A stretch of 5,754 bases of DNA, taken from positions 1-5,754 of the forward strand of contig JAPKBY010000132.1 in assembly GCA_028823185.1 (NCBI GenBank), read 5' to 3'. The position numbers and the translations under genes are program-made. Below, piece by piece: positions 1 to 5,754 of this stretch; the stretch's first letter is position 1; every line of letters starts with the position of its first letter. Origin of the DNA: Planctomycetota bacterium. GTDB lineage: Bacteria > Planctomycetota > UBA1135 > GCA-002686595. Under the pieces are notes generated by a model, which saw only the letters and a program-made list of their open reading frames with translations, searched no databases and was not told the origin of the DNA.

Positions 1-162
1 GGCGGTGGCGGCGGTGACGGCGGCGGTGGCGGCGGTGGTCGTTCCGAGCGCGGTGGCGGTGGCGATGGTGGCGGTGGCGGCGGTGGTCGTCCCGAACGCG
101 GTGGCGGCGGCTACGGCGGCGGAGGCGGTCGCGATGAGCGCGGCGGCTTCGGTCGACGCTAG
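1..162 (+). CDS. Glycine-rich C-terminal tail of a probable RRM-type RNA-binding protein (5' end missing)
   Basis: Frame 1 is open from the left edge to a TAG at 160-162 and encodes 53 residues, almost all glycine, punctuated by RSER, RPER and RDER boxes, single D/Y/F residues and a closing GFGRR. Arginine-containing glycine-rich tails of this sort follow the single RRM domain in bacterial glycine-rich RNA-binding proteins (cyanobacterial Rbp type, also frequent in Planctomycetota), where they are thought to add non-specific RNA contacts or self-association. The RRM itself, with its RNP1/RNP2 motifs, would lie upstream and cannot be seen, so the family call is inference from the tail alone. 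Other Gly/Arg-rich proteins, such as the tail of a DEAD-box helicase, remain possible. A strong hairpin 29 nt after the stop supports this as a real gene end. Codon use is almost limited to GGC/GGT for glycine, which fits a well-expressed gene. Confidence 0.72.
   Translation, partial: GGGGGDGGGGGGGRSERGGGGDGGGGGGGRPERGGGGYGGGGGRDERGGFGRR
13..108 (+). repeat. Two tandem 48-nt coding repeats in the glycine-rich tail
   Basis: Positions 13-60 and 61-108 encode the same 16-residue unit (G-D, seven glycines, R-S/P-E-R, three glycines). By eye the two copies differ at 6 of 48 bases, and only one difference (TCC to CCC, Ser to Pro) changes the protein. A shorter, diverged third unit with Y in place of D and RDER as the box follows at 109-147. 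This looks like an in-frame tandem duplication within a low-complexity tail. More copies may lie to the left of the window. Confidence 0.8.
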
Positions 163-191
163 TTAGGACGAGGAAAGAGAAACAATGATAA

Positions 192-223
192 AGAGGGCCC
201 AGGGAGAACTCCTTGGGCCCTCT
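192..223 (+). terminator. Strong hairpin, probable intrinsic terminator of the glycine-rich gene
   Basis: Arms 192-205 (AGAGGGCCCAGGGA) and 210-223 (TCCTTGGGCCCTCT) pair over 14 bp with a single G-U wobble and enclose a GAAC tetraloop. The hairpin starts 29 nt after the stop of the upstream gene and is preceded by an A-rich stretch. What follows is CTCTAATT rather than a true T-run, so termination efficiency is uncertain. It may act instead as an mRNA 3'-end stabiliser or a terminator working in both directions. It insulates the upstream gene from the cytochrome gene beginning at 313. Confidence 0.72.
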
Positions 224-264
224 CTCTAATTAGGTGTCGCCAACGAGGGAATAGAAAGAATCAC

Positions 265-283
265 GGCTAGCAGGTTTCTAGCC
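265..283. repeat. Small inverted repeat upstream of the cytochrome gene
   Basis: GGCTAG (265-270) and CTAGCC (278-283) form a perfect 6-bp stem with a 7-nt loop, ending 2 nt before an ATG at 286 and 29 nt before the preferred start at 313. It could be an operator, an mRNA leader hairpin or chance. A weak -10-like GATAAT lies at 289-294 without a recognisable -35 box; if used, the leader would start around 300 and exclude both this repeat and the 286 ATG. Apart from the terminator hairpin, nothing else was recognised in the non-coding stretch 163-312. Confidence 0.25.
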
Positions 284-300
284 AGATGGATAATCTGAGA

Positions 301-312
301 AGCGAGGTGATC
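301..312 (+). promoter_or_regulatory. Extended Shine-Dalgarno sequence deciding the start at 313
   Basis: AGCGAGGTGATC directly precedes ATG 313. GAGGTGATC (304-312) is the exact complement of the conserved GATCACCTC near the 3' end of bacterial 16S rRNA, and the GAGG core sits 5 nt from the ATG. The alternative in-frame ATG at 286 has no purine-rich ribosome site upstream and lies against a small hairpin. This favours translation from 313. Confidence 0.75.
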
Positions 313-3129
313 ATGAATCTGATTTCGATAGCTCTACTCTCGTTCTCTCTTGGTTCGCAGGATTCAACTCCGAGACCTTTCTGGAATTTTGAGACCAATC
401 TCGTGCATCCGGTGCGGGTATCTGCGGATGGTGAACGGCTCTTCTGCGTGAACCCCCCCGAGGGAGCCTTGGAGATCTACTCCCTGAGTGACGCTGATAA
501 GCCCGTCCTCATGCGCAGCCTGCCAGTCGGGCTTGAACCTTGCTCTGTGACGGAGCGCAACGCCGATGAGATCTGGGTCGTAGACAGCCTCTCAGACTCG
601 GTGAGCGTCGTCTCCTTATCTGAGGGACGAGTCGTCGATGTCTTGGAGGTAGGAGATGAGCCCGCTGATGTGTGCTTTGCTGGTTCACCAGAGCGCGCCT
701 TCATTACGTCATCCGCTTCAGATGAAGTGTATGTCTTTGACGCGAGCACCCGAGTGCAGGTCGGGGTGGTTCCGATCTTTGGAAAGGACCCCCGAGCCCT
801 CGCGGCTTCTTCAGATGGCGGATCGGTTTGGGTGGCGGTGCAGCGCTCTGGAAACGGTACGACGATCATCGGGGAGGCAGACGCGCCGGCTCCTCCGGCT
901 CCTTGGGATCCGAGCCTCCCTGCCGCGCCTCAGTCTGGGCTCATCGTTAGTGATGACGACCCGAGCTGGTCACACATCGTGACCTGGGATGTCGTTGACA
1001 CGGACCTTGTTCGGATTGACGCAGGCACCTTGAATATATTGGAAGAGATCGCGGGCGTAGGGACGATCCTCTATGACCTCGTCGTAGATCCTGCTGACGG
1101 TCATGTCTTTGTCGCGGCGACCGAGGCGAGGAACTTGCTCCGCTTTGTTCAGAACTTGAAGGCTCATAGCATCCAGAGCAGGATCAGCGAGGTGACGCCA
1201 GGGCTCGCATCGGTTGAGGTTCACGATCTGAATCCGGGGGTCGATAACTCGACTCTCCCAAATGACGCAGCTAGGGCGACGGCGCTCGCTGAGCCAGTCG
1301 CGCTCGTTTTGGACGCTGCAAATGACCGCATCTTTGTCGCAGCCCAAGGTACCGATCGCGTCGGAGTCCTAGATCGGGACGGCGCCCGGCTAGGGCTGAT
1401 TGAGCTCGGTGCGAGCGGCGCGAGCATTGACACAGGCTCTGTTCGTGGGCCACGCGGCCTCGCGCTGCATCCGACTGAGCCCCGTCTCTATGTCTATGAG
1501 CGCTTCGCTCACGCATTGGCTGTCGTCAACACGCAGAGCTTGAGCGTCATCGCCGAGGTGCCGCTAGAGCACGATCCGACTCCCGCCTCGATCTCTCTCG
1601 GGCGTCGCTTTCACTATGACGCGAAGCGCTCGGGGAATGGGACGATGTCATGCGCTGCTTGTCACATCGATGGCGACATTGATCTCTTGGCCTGGGACCT
1701 TGGAGATCCTGAAGGGGAGGTTATCCCCGCTGTGGGGAGTACGACTTTCCCCTTTGATCTCGTCGCTGTTGAGGATCATCACCCGATGAAGGGGCCGATG
1801 ACGACTCAGGCGCTGCGCGGGCTCGGAGGCGTCGCGCCCTACCACTGGCGAGGAGAGAAGAAAGAGCTCGTTGACTTCAATGAGGCCTTTGGAGCAAACG
1901 GTATCTTGGCTGGGGATGAGTTGAGCAGGGCTGAGCTCGCGGTCTTCGTCGAGTGGTTGGAGTCTGGTACCTATCCTCCGAACCCAAATCAGACCTTAGA
2001 GCGTGGCCTGAAGAACACTCCTCCCAACGCAAATGCCGCCGCTGGAGAGGATGCCTTTTTCGCTGATGTCATCGATACGACGCCGCTGTTTGGCTTCAAC
2101 GTCGAGATCTCATGCGCTGCATGCCACACCTTTGAGACGGGTAACTTCACAGGGACGAACGGGGAAGTTGTCGGAGGGGATGTGCTCGAGGAGTCACAGG
2201 CTCAGAAAGTGGCACATCTCAGGAATGTGTATCGACGCACAGGATTTGATCAGTCAGCTGCTGAGGTTAAGGCCGGCTTTGGGTTCATCCATGATGGCTC
2301 TGTCGCCACAGTGATGGACTTCTTAGGCCTAAGTGCCTTCTCTTTCTGGCCACAGAACAAGATGGATGACATCGCAGAGTTCATGCTCGCTTTTGACACG
2401 GGGACGGCGCCGTCGCTCGGAATTCGAGTGCTTGTTGACTCTTCACGCTTCGCTGGCTCGGCGCTTGTTCAAGACATTGCGCTCTTAGAGTCGCGCGCAG
2501 CAGCAGGTGATATCGACCTCGTGCTACGTGGCCTCTTTAGTGGAGTCGAGCGGGCTTGTCTCTATCAGCCTTCCACAGGGATGTACTTGCCTGATCGCGC
2601 TCTTGAAGCTGCGGTCGATCGCCAGTGGCTCCTAGATCAAGCGCAGGCAGGAAATCTAAAAGGATGCTTCATGGGCGTCTCTCCAGGAGAAGGGCTGCGC
2701 TTCGCCAGGGATAGAGACTCAGACGGTGTGTTGGACGGCGATGAGCTTGTCATCAGCTATGAGGCTGGAGTCGGCCCCTGTGATGCAGGCCTCAGCCTCA
2801 CTGCGAATTCAGCCCCTGAGCTTGGGAATGAAGGCTTCGCGCTCGTCATTGAAGGTGGGACTCCAGGGATGTCAGGTTTCCTCGCTGTCGCCCCGGGAGT
2901 GATCCTCGGATCAGGCCCCATAAGCGCGGCCTCTATTCAGAGAGACCCCATCTTTTCTCAGGTGAACTTCCAGTTTGACTCGCGCGGCGCAGCTGTCGTT
3001 CCAGTGCCCTTGCCGACATCACAGAGCTATTTGGGGCGCAGCTACGACCTGCGCGCCTTCAGCAGAGAGTCGTGCGGGGACGCCGGGCACGTGGGATCCA
3101 ATGGGGTTCACGTCACGGTCATGCCTTAG
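313..3129 (+). CDS. Exported YVTN-type beta-propeller / di-haem cytochrome c protein
   Basis: The preferred start gives 938 residues. Residues 1-16 (MNLISIALLSFSLGSQ) look like a short export signal, though without the usual basic N-terminus. Residues ~31-440 hold YVTN-like propeller blades, with a Pro/Ala-rich insertion in the third-to-fourth blade region and a conserved-looking DLNP stretch. Two covalent haem sites follow: CAACH at 447-451 and CAACH at 601-605. Between them HHPMKGPMTTQALRGLGG (489 onward) and YHWRGE (510-515) match the usual conserved segments of propeller-linked di-haem proteins related to the MauG / cytochrome c peroxidase group, as does GFGFIHDGSV after the second haem. 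D800-E811 (DRDSDGVLDGDE) resembles a calcium-binding loop. The C-terminal ~110 residues look like a small beta domain, ending in SNGVHVTV, seen at the ends of planctomycetal secreted proteins. Expected location is periplasm or cell surface, with a role in electron transfer or oxidation; the substrate is unknown. Its stop overlaps that of the convergent gene. Confidence 0.88.
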   Translation: MNLISIALLSFSLGSQDSTPRPFWNFETNLVHPVRVSADGERLFCVNPPEGALEIYSLSDADKPVLMRSLPVGLEPCSVTERNADEIWVVDSLSDSVSVVSLSEGRVVDVLEVGDEPADVCFAGSPERAFITSSASDEVYVFDASTRVQVGVVPIFGKDPRALAASSDGGSVWVAVQRSGNGTTIIGEADAPAPPAPWDPSLPAAPQSGLIVSDDDPSWSHIVTWDVVDTDLVRIDAGTLNILEEIAGVGTILYDLVVDPADGHVFVAATEARNLLRFVQNLKAHSIQSRISEVTPGLASVEVHDLNPGVDNSTLPNDAARATALAEPVALVLDAANDRIFVAAQGTDRVGVLDRDGARLGLIELGASGASIDTGSVRGPRGLALHPTEPRLYVYERFAHALAVVNTQSLSVIAEVPLEHDPTPASISLGRRFHYDAKRSGNGTMSCAACHIDGDIDLLAWDLGDPEGEVIPAVGSTTFPFDLVAVEDHHPMKGPMTTQALRGLGGVAPYHWRGEKKELVDFNEAFGANGILAGDELSRAELAVFVEWLESGTYPPNPNQTLERGLKNTPPNANAAAGEDAFFADVIDTTPLFGFNVEISCAACHTFETGNFTGTNGEVVGGDVLEESQAQKVAHLRNVYRRTGFDQSAAEVKAGFGFIHDGSVATVMDFLGLSAFSFWPQNKMDDIAEFMLAFDTGTAPSLGIRVLVDSSRFAGSALVQDIALLESRAAAGDIDLVLRGLFSGVERACLYQPSTGMYLPDRALEAAVDRQWLLDQAQAGNLKGCFMGVSPGEGLRFARDRDSDGVLDGDELVISYEAGVGPCDAGLSLTANSAPELGNEGFALVIEGGTPGMSGFLAVAPGVILGSGPISAASIQRDPIFSQVNFQFDSRGAAVVPVPLPTSQSYLGRSYDLRAFSRESCGDAGHVGSNGVHVTVMP

Positions 3130-3347
3130 TCAGTTGGGTGGGCCGGGGTGATGAACCCTGTGTCATCAGAGGGGGAATCATCCTCGTCTGAGATGAAGTC
3201 TTTGGCGCTATTGGCGAAGGCATGCATATCTCCGATCGCTCCGAGCACACCGAGTAGATCAAAATCTGCGAGCCGATCGGACCCATCGGGCGCATGACAG
3301 GCGGTGGAGAGAGGGCACAGGAAGAGCAGGAGAAGGGATTGCTTCAT
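3126..3347 (-). CDS. Small lipoprotein, 73 residues, unknown function
   Basis: From ATG at 3347 the product begins MKQSLLLLFLCPLSTAC: a basic N-terminus, a leucine-rich core and a cysteine at residue 17 as the probable lipid-modified residue. The lipobox S-T-A-C is imperfect because position -3 is serine rather than leucine. The mature part is only ~57 residues, with a short hydrophobic stretch (FDLLGVLGAIGDMHAF), a very acidic segment (DEDDSPSDD) and a TPAHPTD end. No known family was recognised. The frame stays open upstream to an ATG at 3473, but that start would overlap the preceding gene by 89 nt and bury the signal peptide, so 3347 is preferred. There is no clear Shine-Dalgarno sequence. 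It lies 37 nt after the 211-residue lipoprotein gene, probably on the same transcript. Its TAA stop shares bases with the TAG of the convergent cytochrome gene. Confidence 0.68.
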   Translation of the reverse strand: MKQSLLLLFLCPLSTACHAPDGSDRLADFDLLGVLGAIGDMHAFANSAKDFISDEDDSPSDDTGFITPAHPTD

Positions 3348-3372
3348 TGTGTTTTTGGTTGCTGTGAGGGAG

Positions 3373-3386
3373 GAGAGAGCTCTCTC
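3373..3386. repeat. 14-bp perfect palindrome at the junction of the two lipoprotein genes
   Basis: GAGAGAGCTCTCTC is self-complementary and overlaps the TGA stop (3385-3387) of the 211-residue lipoprotein gene, within the 37-nt gap before the next start. It could be a protein-binding site or an mRNA processing point, but the low-complexity GA/CT composition makes chance a serious explanation. As an RNA hairpin it has no loop, so several central pairs could not form. Confidence 0.2.
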
Positions 3387-4020
3387 AAGGAGCCTTTGCT
3401 GGGAAGATGAACCCTTCCGGTTGATCGCTCGAAGACTCCGATTTAGATGAATGCTCGGAGTGATCGTGCTCATCAGTGGTGAACGGCGACTCGAGCCAGG
3501 AGAAGAAGAGTATCGCTGTGATAAAGGTGATGGCGTCTACCGCGATGGTGACCGGAGTCATGAGGGCGGCGAGGGTGATTCTCTCCCAGTGCCTCTCTGA
3601 TGGTAGCTGCGCGGTGCCCACGGTGAGGTAGCTGCCCTCTTGTGCGATGAGGACGTCGACGGAGCCATTCTCAATGTCGTGGCGTAGGAACCACGCCTCC
3701 TCAGACGGTGTGAGGCTGCCTTGTCCTCCCATAGGGAGAGGCCTCGGCGAGAGCAGGATGGGCTTGTGGACGCTCGCGCCGCTAAGGCCGATGCTCACCT
3801 CTGTCTTCGAGCGCCAGTCGCTGGGGACTCTCAAGGAGAAGCTAGGAGAGGTCTCTCCATCAGTCGCCACGAGGATCGTGAGGACTTTGTCTGAGTCGAA
3901 GCCTGCTGCGACGGGCTCCGGGTTGACCGGGTAGGAGTCACTTGCCCAACCCCAGATTTGCTCTGTTAAGCATGCGGGGAGGAGGAGAGCTAGGCAGAGG
4001 ATGGCGGCTATATTGCGCAT
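3385..4020 (-). CDS. Lipoprotein with C-terminal membrane-spanning segment, unknown function
   Basis: The 211-residue product starts MRNIAAILCLALLLPAC: one basic residue, a hydrophobic core and a lipobox L-P-A-C with Cys17, followed by leucine, so outer-membrane sorting is plausible. Residues ~45-140 appear to form a beta-rich periplasmic domain without a family I recognise. Residues ~148-175 are a long hydrophobic stretch containing the pattern TPVTIAVD (155-162). This faintly recalls the C-terminal P-x-T/S-x-x-x-D segment of small YceK/YidQ-type lipoproteins, but is too weak for a name. The tail from ~177 is rich in acidic, Ser and His residues (EHDHSEH near 184-190). The gene starts 4 nt after the stop of the upstream ASPIC/UnbV gene and has no visible Shine-Dalgarno sequence, which suggests translational coupling. 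A second lipoprotein gene follows. Confidence 0.78.
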   Translation of the reverse strand: MRNIAAILCLALLLPACLTEQIWGWASDSYPVNPEPVAAGFDSDKVLTILVATDGETSPSFSLRVPSDWRSKTEVSIGLSGASVHKPILLSPRPLPMGGQGSLTPSEEAWFLRHDIENGSVDVLIAQEGSYLTVGTAQLPSERHWERITLAALMTPVTIAVDAITFITAILFFSWLESPFTTDEHDHSEHSSKSESSSDQPEGFIFPAKAP

Positions 4021-4024
4021 GAGA

Positions 4025-5754
4025 TTAGAGTGAATTGTTGACGGTTAGATTCGGGACCCAGTCCCGTGCTTCGCGAGTGTTCCATTCTTCTCGCCAGGCG
4101 CGGTGAAGCTCATCATCGGGGAAGGCCTCGTCTTCCCTGTAGGGGTAGCCGCTCATTCCATGGAAGGGCAGCGGCTCAACCTCTAGAGCCTGGATCGAAT
4201 TGGGGTCTCGATCCTTGGCCCAGCCATCAAGGAAGACGAGCCAGTCTCTACGCCATCCATCCTTGAGCTCTGGGAGCTCGCTCGCAGGGAATGTAAGCGT
4301 GAGGCAGTCACCTGTGCCCATGATGATGAAGCGGTCATCGATCTCCCCGAGCAGCTCAAGACAGTCGCCGAAGCGCGTGTATTGTCCGGGGTGTTGGTCC
4401 CAACGACCAAAGAGTGCGACGCGGTCCCAGTCAAAATCTTCAGGTGTTGAGCCGCCCTCTTCATTCAAGGGCGCGCTGAAGCCGCGCTCCCAGAGGAAGG
4501 CGGAGGAGGGCTCGAGAGAAGTCTGGATCATGGGGGCGTCATCAGCGTCGGTCGCGAGGACGATGCGGTCCCAGTAGAGCTGCAAGGTGCAGAAGAGTCG
4601 CACGCGCGGGTCCTCGCGGACGAGAATGTCTGTGACGTCTAAGACCATGGTCTTGGATTTTCCAGCTGGGAACCCGACGGGTGGTCCAGTGTCTCTCCAG
4701 CCGCCCATTCCATCGGGTACCTGCACTAGCGGAGGTAGGAACTGAACTCTCGGGTGGTAAGCGGCCGCCATGTTCGCGGAGGCGTTAGACCAGTTGAGCC
4801 AGCCTGTCATGAAGAGGCGGAGGCGCTCGGCTCCTGCGACAGTCTCGGGATCGAACTCAAGATCGATGAACCATGGCTGCGCCATGCCGCGAAATTGATG
4901 CTGCTCACGAAGCATCGGTGCAGCGTGAATGAGATCGATCTCTTTTAGCTCCGCTGCCCAATCTCTCCCATCAGAAGCGACCGCGCGCGTCGGCGCGAGG
5001 GGAGCTCGAGTCGTGTGAGTGTGATGCTCTGGAAAGGGAGGGAAGGTGAAGCGCTCGTTCGGGTGAATCTCTGTTCCCTCCGGGTGGTCGACCGCGATAA
5101 GCTTTGCGCGGTCTAGATAGGTGACCTCGCGCAGCTCCTCTGTGAACTGCATGACGAGCTCTCCGTCCTTCTCTTTGAGCTGATCGCCCGAGACATAGAC
5201 GAACTCGTCGTGGTCTGGGGGGACGAGCATTCCAGGTGCCATCGGAAGACCGAGCGGGGTGATCCCCAAGACGTCGGAGATGAATTCGAAGGTCTCGCCG
5301 TTGTGGGTGTAGAGGAAGGGACAGGAGCCGATCAGGCCGGTTTTCTGCGTGTAGTCACCGAAGGCAGCGTCGGGGTCGTCGATGATGGACTGATCTGTGA
5401 GGTCGAGGTTGATCTGGGTTTGGACGACTCCGTTCGGCCAACGCAGACGCAAGACGTCGATCTTAGCTCCGTCCCCGATTCCGATGAGCTGCGACTCGCC
5501 ACGCCAATAGACCCTGCGGTAAACCCCGTGAGCGCGGACCTCGGCGATGAGGCCGACCGCGCGGCGGTTGTCTCGCAAGCCTCTCGGTGAGAGACGAAAG
5601 GCGCTCCCGCTCGTTCCGGTGTTCTCGATCCAGTGCAGGACGCCGTCCAACAAGAGCACTGCGTCGACGTCTCTGTCTTCATCGAAGTCCGCCCAGACTG
5701 CGCGGGCCAGAGGGTTGAACGGCGCCTTGAGCGTGGTCACCTGTTCATTTGACG
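4025..5754 (-). CDS. FG-GAP / ASPIC-UnbV (CRTAC1-like) protein, C-terminal part; start beyond the right edge
   Basis: The frame stays open to the window edge (575 complete codons). A GTG at 5740 is possible as a start but falls inside an FG-GAP repeat, so the true N-terminus must lie outside. Numbering from the first complete codon: residues ~17-34 carry the calcium-loop repeat DFDEDRDVDAVLL of FG-GAP/VCBS propellers. Residues ~66-120 are an ASPIC/UnbV domain (QLIGIGDG, RLRWPNGVVQTQ). The remaining ~450 residues match, from memory, a conserved region attached to ASPIC/UnbV proteins in Planctomycetota and Acidobacteriota, with landmarks SDVLGITPLGLP, EELREVTYLD, GWLNWSNASANMA (317), FPAGKSKT (361), YWDRI (393), YTRFGD (458), GWAKDRD (510) and VEPLPFHGMSGYPY (525). 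Such proteins are normally exported, and FG-GAP propellers resemble integrin-type adhesion domains; the role of the C-terminal region is not known. It is the first visible gene of the minus-strand cluster. Confidence 0.85.
   Translation of the reverse strand, partial: SNEQVTTLKAPFNPLARAVWADFDEDRDVDAVLLLDGVLHWIENTGTSGSAFRLSPRGLRDNRRAVGLIAEVRAHGVYRRVYWRGESQLIGIGDGAKIDVLRLRWPNGVVQTQINLDLTDQSIIDDPDAAFGDYTQKTGLIGSCPFLYTHNGETFEFISDVLGITPLGLPMAPGMLVPPDHDEFVYVSGDQLKEKDGELVMQFTEELREVTYLDRAKLIAVDHPEGTEIHPNERFTFPPFPEHHTHTTRAPLAPTRAVASDGRDWAAELKEIDLIHAAPMLREQHQFRGMAQPWFIDLEFDPETVAGAERLRLFMTGWLNWSNASANMAAAYHPRVQFLPPLVQVPDGMGGWRDTGPPVGFPAGKSKTMVLDVTDILVREDPRVRLFCTLQLYWDRIVLATDADDAPMIQTSLEPSSAFLWERGFSAPLNEEGGSTPEDFDWDRVALFGRWDQHPGQYTRFGDCLELLGEIDDRFIIMGTGDCLTLTFPASELPELKDGWRRDWLVFLDGWAKDRDPNSIQALEVEPLPFHGMSGYPYREDEAFPDDELHRAWREEWNTREARDWVPNLTVNNSL

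Noticed and set aside
185..229. A 14-codon mini-gene (ATG to TAA) with a GAGGA ribosome-site-like sequence at 170-174
   Set aside because: It coincides almost exactly with the terminator hairpin, whose arms explain the sequence, and a strong stem would block its translation.
477..2314. Several open frames of 65-130 codons on both strands within the cytochrome gene
   Set aside because: They lie in shadow frames of a gene with clear domains, show no recognisable motifs and have Arg/Ser-rich compositions typical of antisense or shifted frames in GC-rich DNA.
3149..3168. Inverted repeat TGATGA / TCATCA just past the cytochrome stop, as a possible terminator
   Set aside because: Only 6 bp, no T-run, and it lies inside the coding region of the convergent lipoprotein gene; easily chance.
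3348..3473. Upstream extension of the small lipoprotein to ATG 3473
   Set aside because: It would overlap the preceding gene by 89 nt and place a typical signal peptide 42 residues into the protein.
4066..5682. Open frames overlapping the ASPIC/UnbV gene in other frames
   Set aside because: Same reasoning: the minus-strand frame has recognisable domains throughout, and the others show none.
5738..5740. GTG as the start of the ASPIC/UnbV gene
   Set aside because: The frame is open to the window edge and the GTG lies only about a dozen codons before the calcium loop of an FG-GAP repeat, with no export signal following it.

Overview
The window looks like a chromosomal segment of a Gram-negative-type, moderately GC-rich bacterium, most likely a member of Planctomycetota or a similar lineage. 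The grounds are indirect: a glycine-rich tail typical of bacterial RRM-type RNA-binding proteins, a large secreted beta-propeller/di-haem cytochrome whose C-terminus resembles the small beta domains ending many planctomycetal secreted proteins, two lipoprotein signal peptides, and an FG-GAP + ASPIC/UnbV protein of a type common in Planctomycetota and Acidobacteriota. The taxonomic call comes from recalled family resemblance, not from a search. No tRNA, rRNA, CRISPR array, insertion sequence or phage gene was seen.

Layout. Positions 1-162 hold the 3' end of a plus-strand gene encoding an extremely glycine-rich tail, built from a 48-nt tandem repeat and followed by a strong 14-bp hairpin (192-223) that probably terminates it. 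A short non-coding gap leads to a plus-strand gene (313-3129) for a 938-residue exported protein: a YVTN-like beta-propeller, two c-type haem sites (CxxCH at residues 447-451 and 601-605), a calcium-loop-like DxDxDGxxDxDE segment and a C-terminal beta domain. Its stop codon overlaps that of the next, convergent gene.

The rest of the window (3126-5754) is a minus-strand cluster, read right to left: a large gene entering from beyond the right edge (FG-GAP remnant, ASPIC/UnbV domain, then a long conserved region of unknown function), 4 nt later a 211-residue lipoprotein with a membrane-spanning segment near its C-terminus, and 37 nt later a 73-residue lipoprotein. The tight spacing suggests one transcript. 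All three products are probably exported or membrane-attached, although the signal peptide of the first lies outside the window.

Functionally the window is about the cell envelope: a periplasmic or surface redox protein facing a cluster of exported adhesin-like and lipoprotein products. Nothing in the sequence proves that the two groups work together. I did not find convincing evidence of a new kind of system. The points most worth following are the start-codon correction of the cytochrome gene, the unstudied C-terminal region of the ASPIC/UnbV protein, and the two orphan lipoproteins coupled to it.
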